Shown here: piece after piece, positions 9,453 to 18,226 of the stretch
How the letters are laid out: every line of letters starts with the position of its first letter
Position numbering within the stretch: the first letter of the stretch is position 1
Position numbers and translations under genes: made by a program
Notes under the pieces: generated by a model
The model's database searches: none
Seen by the model: the letters and a program-made list of their open reading frames with translations, nothing else
Told to the model about the DNA's origin: nothing
Assembly (NCBI RefSeq): GCF_030159955.1
Contig: NZ_BSNK01000002.1
Location: 1,426,001 to 1,490,000 of the forward strand
Direction of reading: 5' to 3'
DNA from: Algimonas ampicilliniresistens
GTDB lineage: Bacteria > Pseudomonadota > Alphaproteobacteria > Caulobacterales > Maricaulaceae
Length of the DNA: 64,000 nt

Positions 9453-9576
9453 CTCCCTTGAAGGCGGGGTATGCCCCCAAGGGAGTTCACAACGACGTTA
9501 AAGACGAAACCGTCTAATCAGCCGCCTAACCTGTCGAAACAGGTCTCCCTTGAAGTTGGAACAGTCTCCAAGGGAG
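9453..9576. repeat. Three hairpins between pyk and the TonB receptor gene, two sharing arms
   Basis: Hairpin 1 (9453-9485) has arms CTCCCTTG / CAAGGGAG with an inner GGGG/CCCC stem. Hairpin 3 (9545-9576) has the same outer arms with a different middle, and both are preceded by GT. Between them lies AGACG-AAAC-CGTCT (9502-9515). The site separates convergent genes, so transcription termination is plausible, but neither outer hairpin is followed by a T-run. Confidence 0.7.
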
Positions 9577-9606
9577 GTCGTGACACCTGCTGGAGGCGAA
9601 ACAGTT

Positions 9607-11718
9607 TTAAAGTTTAGCGGTGACTGTGAACCTGAGGTTCCGACCTGGCAGCGGCAGATCGTCCTTCAGGAAGGAGGTGTGCTGGCGCGCGTCCTTATCG
9701 AATAGATTGTTTACACCCAACGAGAATCCGATTTTGTCACCAAAGTCATATCGAGCGAACAAATTGACTAAAGTGTAGCCTTCAGTGCCTCGTTCAAACG
9801 GGGCAGTTTCGGTCTGGTCGTCAGCCCAGTCTACTTCCGCCCGCAAGGTGACAGCGTCGCTTTGTGCTTCCAACCCGGCCAGGATGGATAGGGGCGGAAT
9901 GCGGGGCAAATTCTCAGTATCGGTTTCTGCTTGAACATATTCTGCTAGCGCATCGCCACTGACAGTCCAGCGGCCGGCTTCGAACAGGTCAAGCTGTCCT
10001 AAAGCTTCGATACCGTAGAATTCTGCGTCCTCGCCGACAAACTGGAATACAGGCAGTTCGTCTTCTTCTGCACCGGTCTCAGTCTCAAAAATATAGTCGT
10101 CATAGCTCGTATAGAACAGATTGACTGTTACCGCATGATTGTCCGCCCGGTGTCTGAACGCGACTTCGCCGCCCAGTGCCGTTTCCTTATCCAGCGTAAT
10201 ATCGCCAATTTCGAACTGGTTGGTCGCTAAGTGGGGACCATTGGAGAACAGCTCCTCAGTCGACGGCGCGCGTTCTGTACGGAATAGCGTCGCTCCGAGC
10301 CGGACCGTTTCACTGAGGTGAACGTCGGCCCCGCCGCTGAGGCTGATAGCGGTGAAATCGCGCGATGCACCGGTAACGGTGTTTTCCTGATCGGTTAGTT
10401 CGATCCGACCAGCGCCTTCAAAATGCCAATCGCCCGTATCAATCTCATGGAAGGTATAGGCGGCATATTGCCGTGTTTCAGTGGGCGGGACGAAGGCCTC
10501 TTCGCCGATGGCAGAGAATTCGCGGGTGCGGAGTTGTATGCCGTGCGCCGCAGACCAACTCCCTTGTTGACGCTGCACCAACTCAAGTCGGCCTTCATAG
10601 CCCTCATTGGCGAAAACGGTCCCGACCACGCCCGGACCTTCGAACTCCGTATGCGTGTAATCGGCATAACCGCCGAAGAATTGCAACCTTTCGAAGACGC
10701 CGTCCAGCTCTAGGGCGGCGTTCACGTCAAGACGGGTTTGCTCCAGACCGATGGTGACGTTTTCTTCTTCCTCTTCTTCGTCATGATCCTCATCATCGTG
10801 ATCTTCATCGTCATGATCTTCGTCTTCCTCGTGGCCGTGTTCATGGCCGCCGGGGATGCCGTAATCCGATTCAAAGCGGTGCAAAGCTGCGCCGAAGAAA
10901 CCACGCTCCCCGATCCAGCTTAGTCCAACAGTGGCGGATTTTGTTTCCACGAAACTATTCGGCAAGCGACCGCGGACTTCTTCTTCCTCTTCATGGTCAT
11001 GCTCATCATGATCTTCATCACCATGCTCTTCTTCTTCCGCCTCTTCCTCGGCCCGTAAAGCAGCACTCTCGGCGAAGTCAGGAATACGGAAGTCACCGGC
11101 GTCACGGAATGTGCCGTCCAGATGCAGAACGAGATTGCTGCCAAGTGCCTGATCGACTGAAGCCGCCGCTTCGAACCCGCTATCGACAGTGGTTGCGCTC
11201 ATGCGGAAGTCCGCCTCCGTACCGCCCTCTGGCACGACTGTTGGGATACGTCCGTCGATGACATTCACGATGCCGCCTGCGCCAGAGCTCCCATAACGGA
11301 GAATACCAGCGCCGCGAAGAACCTCGATTTGTTCTGCTTGGGCCGGTTCAGCTGCGACGGCATGATCTGGGGACGCTGATGAGGCGTCAATAGATCCAAT
11401 GCCGTTGGTCAGAACACGAACTCGGTCTCCGCCTTGTCCACGAATGATGGGCCGCGAAGCGCCGGCTCCGAAGAAGGTAGAAGATACGCCAGGTTCGGCT
11501 TTCAGTGTTTCGCCGATCGTGCTTCCGAGGCGGCGTGACAGTTCTTCGCCAGATAGGACAGAGACACCCGTAATGGCTTCGTCAACTGAGCGGGCGAGGG
11601 GAGAGCCGGTGACGATGATTTCGTCTTCGAAGGGTAGGGTATCCTGCGCCTGTGCGGAAAGGACGACAGATAGGCTCAGAAGAGCCACTTGGGCAGAGCC
11701 CATAAGATATTTAGACAT
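9607..11718 (-). CDS. TonB-dependent receptor with His/Asp/Glu-rich loops (likely metal receptor)
   Basis: A 703-residue outer-membrane receptor. Signal peptide (ALLSLSVVLSAQAQ); plug domain with IIVTGSPLARSVDEAITGVSVLSGEEL, RVRVLTNGIGS and GSSGAGGIVNVIDGR; and a beta-barrel ending NNLFDKDARQHTSFLKDDLPLPGR and a terminal aromatic/hydrophobic strand. Two loops around residues 225-245 and 290-312 are almost wholly His, Asp and Glu, the type of loop that captures divalent metals in zinc receptors such as ZnuD. Zinc is the best guess, not proven. It lies 61 bp downstream of a small secreted protein gene on the same strand, probably one operon. No clear Zur box was recognised. Confidence 0.88.
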   Translation of the reverse strand: MSKYLMGSAQVALLSLSVVLSAQAQDTLPFEDEIIVTGSPLARSVDEAITGVSVLSGEELSRRLGSTIGETLKAEPGVSSTFFGAGASRPIIRGQGGDRVRVLTNGIGSIDASSASPDHAVAAEPAQAEQIEVLRGAGILRYGSSGAGGIVNVIDGRIPTVVPEGGTEADFRMSATTVDSGFEAAASVDQALGSNLVLHLDGTFRDAGDFRIPDFAESAALRAEEEAEEEEHGDEDHDEHDHEEEEEVRGRLPNSFVETKSATVGLSWIGERGFFGAALHRFESDYGIPGGHEHGHEEDEDHDDEDHDDEDHDEEEEEENVTIGLEQTRLDVNAALELDGVFERLQFFGGYADYTHTEFEGPGVVGTVFANEGYEGRLELVQRQQGSWSAAHGIQLRTREFSAIGEEAFVPPTETRQYAAYTFHEIDTGDWHFEGAGRIELTDQENTVTGASRDFTAISLSGGADVHLSETVRLGATLFRTERAPSTEELFSNGPHLATNQFEIGDITLDKETALGGEVAFRHRADNHAVTVNLFYTSYDDYIFETETGAEEDELPVFQFVGEDAEFYGIEALGQLDLFEAGRWTVSGDALAEYVQAETDTENLPRIPPLSILAGLEAQSDAVTLRAEVDWADDQTETAPFERGTEGYTLVNLFARYDFGDKIGFSLGVNNLFDKDARQHTSFLKDDLPLPGRNLRFTVTAKL

Positions 11719-11779
11719 GGAATAGACTTCACAAAACGAGTGCGTTTGGGGCGTTGCCCCGGTTTAAGAGGTGTGAAGT

Positions 11780-12058
11780 CTAGTGGGGTGGGGCTCGCGG
11801 TGGCGGGGCCCGGCAAGGATGAGCGTTTTGGAATGTGACTGTTTTGGTCGGACGCAGTGTGATGACCGGACTTTCGTCCACCGGAACGGTTTCGGTCTCA
11901 AGTGGAACAGGTGCAATAGCCTGATCTTCACCGAGTACTGAGACTGTACAGGCAACGCCGTCATGTTCGTGACTGGCGCCAAATTCGACGACGTGCGCCT
12001 GCGCCATGCCCTGTGCAAACATGAACAGAGCGGCAAACAGGACGGCGAGCGTCTTCAT
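11780..12058 (-). CDS. Small secreted protein upstream of metal receptor
   Basis: A 92-residue protein from the ATG at 12058 (MKTLAVLFAALFMFAQGMAQA signal peptide; the in-frame start at 12088 adds ten polar residues before it). The mature part begins HVVEFGASHEHDG, has two cysteines (VACTVS and AHPC) and ends in a Pro/Arg-rich PPPRAPPH tail. Similar short periplasmic proteins with His-rich start and PRxPP tail accompany metal-type TonB receptors in alphaproteobacteria (from memory). A periplasmic metal-handling accessory role is inferred from context. First gene of the likely receptor operon. Confidence 0.7.
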   Translation of the reverse strand: MKTLAVLFAALFMFAQGMAQAHVVEFGASHEHDGVACTVSVLGEDQAIAPVPLETETVPVDESPVITLRPTKTVTFQNAHPCRAPPPRAPPH

Positions 12059-12128
12059 GCCAGATGGTATGAACGGTGAGCGGGTCACGGAGCGTTACCT
12101 AATCACATTATTGGCGTGGATCAATAGA

Positions 12129-13463
12129 TCAAAGCAACTTCGGATCGACCGTGCGCTGCACGACGTTTTTGATCGTGAGACCCTGCACGATGATAGAGAA
12201 GACGACGATGCCATAGGTCGCGGTCAGAATCAGAGGTTTATACTCATTGTCGGGCAGAGACAGCGCCAATGCGACTGAGATACCGCCGCGCACACCGCCC
12301 CATGTCAGTACCGGGATTGCCCCTTGGGTAAAGGTCTTGAACGTACCGAGCGCCTTCATGGGTACGTAAACGGCACAAAGTCGGGCGAGCAGGACCAGCG
12401 GGATAGCGATGAGTGTGATAATTCCAAAGCTTGGTGAGAGGCCGAGCACGAGGAGTTCCAACCCGATCAACAGGAAGAGAACCGAATTGAGGATTTCGTC
12501 GATCATCTCCCAAAAGCCAAACAGCGCTTCGCGGGTCTTATCGGACATGGCAAAGGCCGCGCCCTTATTGCCAATCATCAGGCCTGCTACGACGACCGCG
12601 ATTGGGCCGGAGAGATGGTGGCCAAGAATGTCGATGCGCTGCGCGATGGCGTAGGTTCCAGCGACGAGCGCCAGACTGATCAAGATTTCGATGGCGGGTT
12701 CGTCGATCCGCTCCATCATCTGATAGCCGATCCAGCCTGCGATCAGGCCAAGCACGCCGCCGCCGACCGCATCGACCATGAAGAGCTCAACCACGTCCAG
12801 TACGCCAATGCTTGCACCCGGCGTGGTCGCCATGATTGGCCCCGCCAATAGGGTGGTGTCCATCATGGCATGTGCTGTGGCACCGCCCGTTGCGATGGCG
12901 AGGATCAGGGTGAAGACAACAACGCCGACCCCATCATTGAACAGGCTTTCGCCCGCAATCTTGGTTTCGAGCGACTTGGGCATTTTCACGGTCTTCAGGA
13001 TCGACAGTACAGCGACGGGATCCGTCGGACTAATCAGTGCGCCAAAAACCAGCGCCCAAATATAGGGTAGTTCGACATTAAACAGACCGGCCAGCAACCA
13101 GAAGCCTGTGCCGACGATGAAGGTAGACAGCACCACGCCGAACGTTGCCATCAAGCCAATCGACCATTTTGCGTCGCGTAGCTTGGCGAAATCGACATGT
13201 AGCGCGCCGGCAAAGAGCAAAAAGCCCAACATGCCCTTCATCAGCGTTTCGTTGAAATCGATCTGCCCAATCGCTCCCGTTATAGTCTCATAGACTTGCA
13301 GTCCGGGGGCGATGGCGTGGAGCCCGATGAGCAGAAATGACGCCAGCAACGCCATCACTAATAGACCAATTGTGTGCGGCAATTTTAGATAGGCGCGGTT
13401 GATCCAAGAGAGAACCGCAGAGAGGACAAGCAGCAGCGCTGCAATTTCAAAGATTGAAAGCAT
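12129..13463 (-). CDS. CPA1-type cation/proton antiporter (NhaP-like)
   Basis: A 444-residue inner-membrane protein with about 12 hydrophobic segments. Signature: GALISPTDPVAVLSILK near residue 148 and GESLFNDGVGVVVF near 170, which hold the conserved Asp residues of the CPA1 (NhaP/NHE) ion site, and TWGGVRGGISVALALSLP near 390. These transporters exchange Na+ or K+ for H+ in pH and salt homeostasis, fitting a marine host. The C-terminus is short, with no large regulatory cytosolic domain. The exact ion is not predictable. Confidence 0.88.
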   Translation of the reverse strand: MLSIFEIAALLLVLSAVLSWINRAYLKLPHTIGLLVMALLASFLLIGLHAIAPGLQVYETITGAIGQIDFNETLMKGMLGFLLFAGALHVDFAKLRDAKWSIGLMATFGVVLSTFIVGTGFWLLAGLFNVELPYIWALVFGALISPTDPVAVLSILKTVKMPKSLETKIAGESLFNDGVGVVVFTLILAIATGGATAHAMMDTTLLAGPIMATTPGASIGVLDVVELFMVDAVGGGVLGLIAGWIGYQMMERIDEPAIEILISLALVAGTYAIAQRIDILGHHLSGPIAVVVAGLMIGNKGAAFAMSDKTREALFGFWEMIDEILNSVLFLLIGLELLVLGLSPSFGIITLIAIPLVLLARLCAVYVPMKALGTFKTFTQGAIPVLTWGGVRGGISVALALSLPDNEYKPLILTATYGIVVFSIIVQGLTIKNVVQRTVDPKLL

Positions 13464-13543
13464 GGCCGGGTGTAACAGTTAGATCGGCAGGGGCAATCCC
13501 GGTTTACCGATGATTGGACTGGAATATGATCAGGCTTGGATCT

Positions 13544-14320
13544 CTATCCCGCCCAGTTCGGCTTTCGCTTTTCCAGAAAACTCGCCACGCCTTCGCGGCC
13601 TTCATCGCTCCGAAGACAGGCGGCGAAGGAGTCCGCTGCGCGGTCGAGCGCGTCATCGCGAGAGAGAGTCGTGCTGCTGAGGATAAGCGCCTTGGTCGCG
13701 GCATTGGCGCCCGGCGCACATTTTCTGACGCCACGCCGCACGCTAGCCTGAACGGCGTCCAGATCATCAGTGGCATAATCCGCAAGGCCAAGCGCGTGAG
13801 CTTCGGTCCCGTCAAACCGCGCGCCTGTTAACATGATGCGCCGCGCTGTTGAGAGCCCAACGCGGGCGACGACGAACGGTGCAATCTGCGCAGGCGGAAT
13901 GCCGATCATGGTCTCCGTGAGGCTGAATTTGGCGTCTGGCGTAGTTGCGATGACGTCGGCGCAACACATCAGGCCGAGCCCACCCGCAATCGCGGCCCCC
14001 TCGACCAGAACGAGGGTCGGTTTCGGCAAATGATTAAAGGCATCGAGCATCGTACCAATCCGGCGGTTAAAGGCCGCCGTTTCAGCCAGTGTCTTTTCGT
14101 CAGACTGATAGACCTGAAAGCTGTTCAGATCACCGCCCGCGCAGAAAAACCCGCCGCGTCCTCGCATCGTCACGCCGCGAACCGTCATATCTAACTCCAA
14201 GGCCGTGAAGGTGGCCATGAGTTCGTCGATCATGAGGTCATTCATGGCGTTGCGGCGCTCGGGTCGGTTGAGCCAGATCGTGGCCCAGCCTGCATCGCGT
14301 TCGATTTCGATTGTATCCAT
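13544..14320 (-). CDS. Enoyl-CoA hydratase/isomerase family protein
   Basis: A 258-residue crotonase-fold protein. The oxyanion-hole segment GRGGFFCAGGDLNSF lies near residue 54 and EGAAIAGGLGLMCCADVIAT near 104; the second acidic position in ETMIGIPPAQIAP matches a hydratase/isomerase catalytic Glu site. Members hydrate 2-enoyl-CoA, isomerise double bonds or cleave CoA esters; the exact reaction is not assigned. It is divergent from the thiolase gene, sharing a 160-bp promoter region that contains a perfect palindrome, so it is probably part of the same acyl-CoA degradation regulon. Confidence 0.85.
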   Translation of the reverse strand: MDTIEIERDAGWATIWLNRPERRNAMNDLMIDELMATFTALELDMTVRGVTMRGRGGFFCAGGDLNSFQVYQSDEKTLAETAAFNRRIGTMLDAFNHLPKPTLVLVEGAAIAGGLGLMCCADVIATTPDAKFSLTETMIGIPPAQIAPFVVARVGLSTARRIMLTGARFDGTEAHALGLADYATDDLDAVQASVRRGVRKCAPGANAATKALILSSTTLSRDDALDRAADSFAACLRSDEGREGVASFLEKRKPNWAG

Positions 14321-14392
14321 CCAGCCTGTCTAGGGCAGGGAAAACGGCTTGCAAAGAGACAGCGATCGATGGGGCAACAATATCGCATGGAT

Positions 14393-14410
14393 GTTTACGT
14401 TAACGTAAAC
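14393..14410. promoter_or_regulatory. Perfect 18-bp palindrome upstream of thiolase operon
   Basis: The sequence GTTTACGTTAACGTAAAC is an uninterrupted palindrome lying 70 bp upstream of the thiolase start and 72 bp upstream of the divergent enoyl-CoA hydratase gene. Its length, symmetry and place fit an operator for a dimeric repressor (TetR-type or the MerR-type LiuR class reported for fatty acid and branched-chain degradation genes). The regulator itself is not in the window. Confidence 0.75.
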
Positions 14411-14480
14411 TTGCCTTCTTGGTCTTTGACCCGCAAAAGGCCTCCAACACGTCGATAAGAATTCACTTTAGGAGCCACCC

Positions 14481-15656
14481 ATGCGCGAAGCCGTCCTTGT
14501 ATCCACAGCCCGAACCCCGATTGGCCGCGCCTATCGCGGCGCGTTCAACGCCACGCCGTCCCCAACATTGGCTGGTCACTGTATCGACCACGCGGTCAAG
14601 CGTGCTGGCGTTGACGGTGCTGAAATCCAAGATGTCGTTATCGGCTGCGCGTTGCAGCAGGGCGTGCAGGTCACGGTCGGCCGCAACGCAGTTCTCGCCT
14701 CTAGCCTGCCTGTGACGGTTCCGGCCATGAGCGTGGATCGTCAATGTTCATCCGGTATGGTCGCCATCGGTATTGCTGCGCGCAAGATCATGTGCGGCGA
14801 AATGGATATCGCCATTGGCGGCGGCGTGGACAGTATCTCTATGGTGCAGACCCCAGAAATGCGCGTCGCGCCCGATCCGAAAGTGATCGCTAATCACCCG
14901 GCGGCTTACATGCCGATGTTGCAGACTGCTGAGATCGTCGCTGATCGCTACAAAGTTTCGCGTGACCGGATGGATGAATATGCACTGATGAGCCAGCAAC
15001 GCACACACGCGGCGCAGCAAGCGGGTGCATTTGACGACGAAATTGTTCCGCTGGCTTCGACCATGATGGTCAAGGACCGTGAAACGGGTGAAGTCTCTAA
15101 GCAAGACGTGACGCTGGAAAAGGATGAGGGCAATCGTCCGTCCACGACGCTCGAAGGTCTGCAGGGGCTGAAGCCTGTTTTGGGCCCGGACAAGACGATC
15201 ACGGCGGGTAACGCCTCACAACTGTCTGACGGCGCGTCTGTCTCTGTCCTGATGGACGCTAAAACTGCTGAAAAACGCGGCCTGTCGCCTCTGGGTTATT
15301 ATCGCGGCATGGCTGTCGCAGGCCTAGAGCCGGACGAGATGGGCATTGGCCCAATCTATGCCGTGCCGAAACTGCTCGCGCAGGCTGGCCTGACAATGGA
15401 GGATATTGATCTGTGGGAGCTGAATGAGGCGTTCGCGGTTCAAGTACTTTACTGTGCCGATCAACTCGGCATTCCGATGGAAAAGCTCAACGTCAATGGC
15501 GGCGCAATCTCGGTCGGTCACCCTTACGGTATGAGCGGCGCGCGCATGAGCGCCCACGCCCTAATCGAAGGTAAACGTCGCGGTGCAAAATATGTCGTCA
15601 GCACAATGTGCATCGGCGGCGGCATGGGCGCAGCGGGTCTTTTCGAAGTCGCTTAA
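14481..15656 (+). CDS. Acetyl-CoA C-acyltransferase (thiolase)
   Basis: A 391-residue thiolase with the nucleophilic Cys in [17 protein letters not shown] near residue 91, NEAFAVQVL near 318, [16 protein letters not shown] (catalytic His) near 343, and the C-terminal [13 protein letters not shown] with the second active-site Cys. All catalytic residues are present. It cleaves 3-ketoacyl-CoA with CoA, the last step of a beta-oxidation round, and heads a co-directional cluster of SDR, four acyl-CoA dehydrogenases and a MaoC hydratase, which together make a full cycle. A Shine-Dalgarno-like TTTAGGAG precedes the ATG. Confidence 0.93.
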   Translation: MREAVLVSTARTPIGRAYRGAFNATPSPTLAGHCIDHAVKRAGVDGAEIQDVVIGCALQQGVQVTVGRNAVLASSLPVTVPAMSVDRQCSSGMVAIGIAARKIMCGEMDIAIGGGVDSISMVQTPEMRVAPDPKVIANHPAAYMPMLQTAEIVADRYKVSRDRMDEYALMSQQRTHAAQQAGAFDDEIVPLASTMMVKDRETGEVSKQDVTLEKDEGNRPSTTLEGLQGLKPVLGPDKTITAGNASQLSDGASVSVLMDAKTAEKRGLSPLGYYRGMAVAGLEPDEMGIGPIYAVPKLLAQAGLTMEDIDLWELNEAFAVQVLYCADQLGIPMEKLNVNGGAISVGHPYGMSGARMSAHALIEGKRRGAKYVVSTMCIGGGMGAAGLFEVA

Positions 15657-15959
15657 ATGCGTTGGTTCCGATGCTTAGCGCATGGTGAAAACTTTGTCGT
15701 AAGTTCCGAAGGAACGTTAAAAAACAGAGGCTTCTACAAAATTATTTTTGTAGAAGCCTCCTCATCATCGGATGTTGAATTCTTAGCCCCAGAATTGCTC
15801 AGGGCGGACGACTTTCTGTCAGATGATATTTTAATACAAAGATCGCCCAACGCGAGTGTCACTTTTGAAGAAATTGATGAACTTGTTGGGGAGCCTTCAA
15901 AAGGGAAAGCTCCGGCTTTACTTTTTATAATAGTGAAACTGAAGATGGCTAAAGTTTGA
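15657..15959 (+). CDS. Hypothetical 100-aa protein inserted in the acyl-CoA operon
   Basis: The ATG abuts the thiolase stop (TAA-ATG with no gap). The sequence MRWFRCLAHGENFVV then GFYKIIFVEASSSSDVEFLAPELLRADD follows a pattern I recall in uncharacterised small proteobacterial proteins (GFYxxRFVEAxSxxEAExxALxLLR). The body is visibly more AT-rich than the flanking enzymes, suggesting later arrival. There is no signal peptide or membrane segment. Function unknown. It could be coupled to thiolase translation. Confidence 0.65.
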   Translation: MRWFRCLAHGENFVVSSEGTLKNRGFYKIIFVEASSSSDVEFLAPELLRADDFLSDDILIQRSPNASVTFEEIDELVGEPSKGKAPALLFIIVKLKMAKV

Positions 15960-16059
15960 AGACGCAACCCATCACATACGCGGCCCTTACCGCCGCTCCC
16001 TTGCGCGCTCCGGCGCGGAAGAATACCAAACTTACAACCTCGTTACCCAAAGGCCTTTC

Positions 16060-16974
16060 ATGTCCATCGAGTTCAATAACCGCGTCGCAATTGTTACGGG
16101 CGCGGGCGGCGGTCTAGGCCGCTCCCATGCGCTGGCTCTGGCCGCGCGCGGTGTCAAAGTCGTCGTCAATGATCTGGGCGGATCAGTCGACGGCACGGGC
16201 GGTTCGGAAACGATGGCGCAAAAAGTTGTCGCTGAGATCGAAGCCATGGGCGGCGAGGCCATGGCTAATGGTGCCAACGTCACAAAAGAAGACGAAGTTG
16301 AAGCGATGGTCGCCGAGGCTATCGAACGATTTGGCAAAGTCGATATCCTCGTCAACAATGCCGGTATCCTGCGCGATAAATCCTTTTCCAAAATGACGAT
16401 GGCCGACTGGGACCTGGTTGTCGCGGTTCACCTCAAAGGTTCGGCGGTCTGCACTAAGGCCGTCTGGAACCATATGAAGGCCAACCAATATGGTCGGATC
16501 GTTATGACGACGAGTAGTTCTGGTATGTATGGCAATTTCGGCCAAACCAATTACGGCGCGGCCAAGGCGGGCCTGTCGGGCTTCATGCGCACATTGTGCC
16601 TCGAAGGCGCAAAATACGATATCCGCATCAACACGCTGTCGCCAACGGCACGTTCTCGCATGACCGAAGGGCTGATGCCTGAAGAAATCCTTGAGAAGCT
16701 CAAGGTTGAGCCGGTGAGTGCAGGGCTGGTCTATCTTGTCTGTGACGATGCGCCGAACCGGGTTATTCTCGCCGCGGGCGCGGGCGGTTATGCGCTGACC
16801 AAAGTGTTTGAGACCCAAGGGATCAACCTGTCCGAAGGCGAACAGACGGCTGAGAATGTCGCCGCGCATTGGGACCGGATTGCGTCCAATGAGGGCATGG
16901 AAGAGTTTACCAATGGCGGGCAGCAGGGCGCGAAGTTCCTGACCCGCATCGCGAATGGGGAGTTTGCCAAATGA
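16060..16974 (+). CDS. SDR-type 3-hydroxyacyl-CoA dehydrogenase (MFE-2 N-terminal-like)
   Basis: A 304-residue SDR. GAGGGLGRSHALALAARG (NAD site) lies near residue 13, followed by VVVNDLGGSVDGTGG, which is typical of the dehydrogenase unit of peroxisomal multifunctional enzyme 2. Then NNAGILRDKSFSKM, catalytic Ser in TTSSSGMYGN, and YGAAKAGLSGFM with Tyr-x3-Lys. The likely reaction is NAD-dependent oxidation of 3-hydroxyacyl-CoA, partnered by the MaoC-type hydratase encoded downstream, as in MFE-2 where both are fused. It overlaps the next acyl-CoA dehydrogenase by 4 bp. Confidence 0.88.
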   Translation: MSIEFNNRVAIVTGAGGGLGRSHALALAARGVKVVVNDLGGSVDGTGGSETMAQKVVAEIEAMGGEAMANGANVTKEDEVEAMVAEAIERFGKVDILVNNAGILRDKSFSKMTMADWDLVVAVHLKGSAVCTKAVWNHMKANQYGRIVMTTSSSGMYGNFGQTNYGAAKAGLSGFMRTLCLEGAKYDIRINTLSPTARSRMTEGLMPEEILEKLKVEPVSAGLVYLVCDDAPNRVILAAGAGGYALTKVFETQGINLSEGEQTAENVAAHWDRIASNEGMEEFTNGGQQGAKFLTRIANGEFAK

Positions 16975-18155
16975 GCAAGACTGATCTGGACACATTCCGC
17001 GCGGATACACGCGTCTGGCTAGAAGAAAATTGCCCGGAAGAGATGCGCACGCCGATTACAGGCGACACAGATGTCTGCTGGGGCGGTCGCAACTTTGAGT
17101 TTTCAAGCGATGCACAGAAGGTCTGGCTTGAGCGCATGTCGGCCAAGGGTTGGACCGTGCCGACCTGGCCCACTGAATATGGCGGTGCGGGCCTGACGCG
17201 CGTGGAAGAGAAGGTTCTGCTCGGCGAAATGCGCCGCATTGGCGCGCGTTCGCCGCTAACCAGCTTCGGTATTTGGATGCTTGGCCCAGCCTTGTTGAAG
17301 TTCGGCAATGACGAACAGAAAGCCGAACATTTGCCCAAAATTGCGCGCGGTGAAATCCGCTGGTGCCAAGGCTATTCAGAACCCAATGCCGGGTCCGATC
17401 TCGCCGCACTCGCGACCAAAGCTGAAGACAAAGGCGATCACTGGATCGTCAATGGCCAGAAGGTTTGGACGTCCTATGCGGACAAAGCAGACTGGATTTT
17501 CTGTCTCGTCCGGACCGACAACACGCAGGGCAAACATTATGGCATTTCCTTCGTTCTCTTCGATATGGAAACACCGGGCGTTGAAGCCCGTCCGATCAAG
17601 CTGATCTCTGGCCGGTCACCCTTCTGCGAAACTTTCTTTGAGGATGTGAAGGTTCTGAAGAAAAACCTCGTCGGTGAAGAAAACAAAGGCTGGACGATTG
17701 CGAAATATCTGCTGACGCATGAACGCGAAGGCATTGGCGCGGGCAATAGCTCGATGCGACCGTTGCACGAAATCGCAGCGATGAGCCTCGGCTTAGACGA
17801 TGCCGACCGTTTGTCTGACCCGATGCTGCGCGCCAAAATCGCAGAAGCGGAAATCGACGAATGGGCCTTTGGCCTGACCATGTCCCGTAAACTGGCAGAA
17901 TCGAAAGCGGGTCAGAGCATGGGCGCGGACAGTTCGATGCTGAAATATTACGGCACGGAGCTGAATAAGCGGAAGTTTGAACTGATGATGGACTCCGCCG
18001 GTCATGACGGGCTGGAATGGGAAAGCGAACGGTCCAAGGATGGCAAGCTGGCGCGTGGTTGGCTGCGGACAAAGGCGAACTCAATTGAGGGCGGCACGTC
18101 TGAGATTCAGTTGAACATTATCAGCAAGCACATCCTCCAATTGCCCGGCGCTTAA
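16971..18155 (+). CDS. Acyl-CoA dehydrogenase (first of four)
   Basis: A 394-residue flavoprotein of the acyl-CoA dehydrogenase superfamily: W-P-TEYGGAGLT near residue 62, the FAD/substrate motif WCQGYSEPNAGSDLA near 137, WIVNGQKVWTSYA near 160, and C-terminal EGGTSEIQLNIISKHILQLP. It introduces the 2,3-double bond in an acyl-CoA. The pairing of a full-signature subunit with a second dissimilar dehydrogenase (next gene) resembles heteromeric alpha2beta2 enzymes used on bulky side chains, as in sterol degradation. Start overlaps the SDR stop (ATGA). Confidence 0.9.
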   Translation: MSKTDLDTFRADTRVWLEENCPEEMRTPITGDTDVCWGGRNFEFSSDAQKVWLERMSAKGWTVPTWPTEYGGAGLTRVEEKVLLGEMRRIGARSPLTSFGIWMLGPALLKFGNDEQKAEHLPKIARGEIRWCQGYSEPNAGSDLAALATKAEDKGDHWIVNGQKVWTSYADKADWIFCLVRTDNTQGKHYGISFVLFDMETPGVEARPIKLISGRSPFCETFFEDVKVLKKNLVGEENKGWTIAKYLLTHEREGIGAGNSSMRPLHEIAAMSLGLDDADRLSDPMLRAKIAEAEIDEWAFGLTMSRKLAESKAGQSMGADSSMLKYYGTELNKRKFELMMDSAGHDGLEWESERSKDGKLARGWLRTKANSIEGGTSEIQLNIISKHILQLPGA

Positions 18156-18226
18156 CGCATCTATTTTTTGAGGCGCGCTCACGAGCGCGCCTTTCCACTA
18201 TTCAGACCCAATAAGGTGAGCAGACA

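Noticed and set aside
10738-10923. Very hydrophobic 61-aa forward ORF inside the TonB receptor gene
   Set aside because: It is the complement of the His/Asp/Glu-rich loop codons (GAT/GAA become ATC/TTC) and so is hydrophobic by necessity.
12059-12128. Zur box upstream of the metal receptor operon
   Set aside because: The AT-rich stretch near 12100 does not give a convincing symmetric Zur site.
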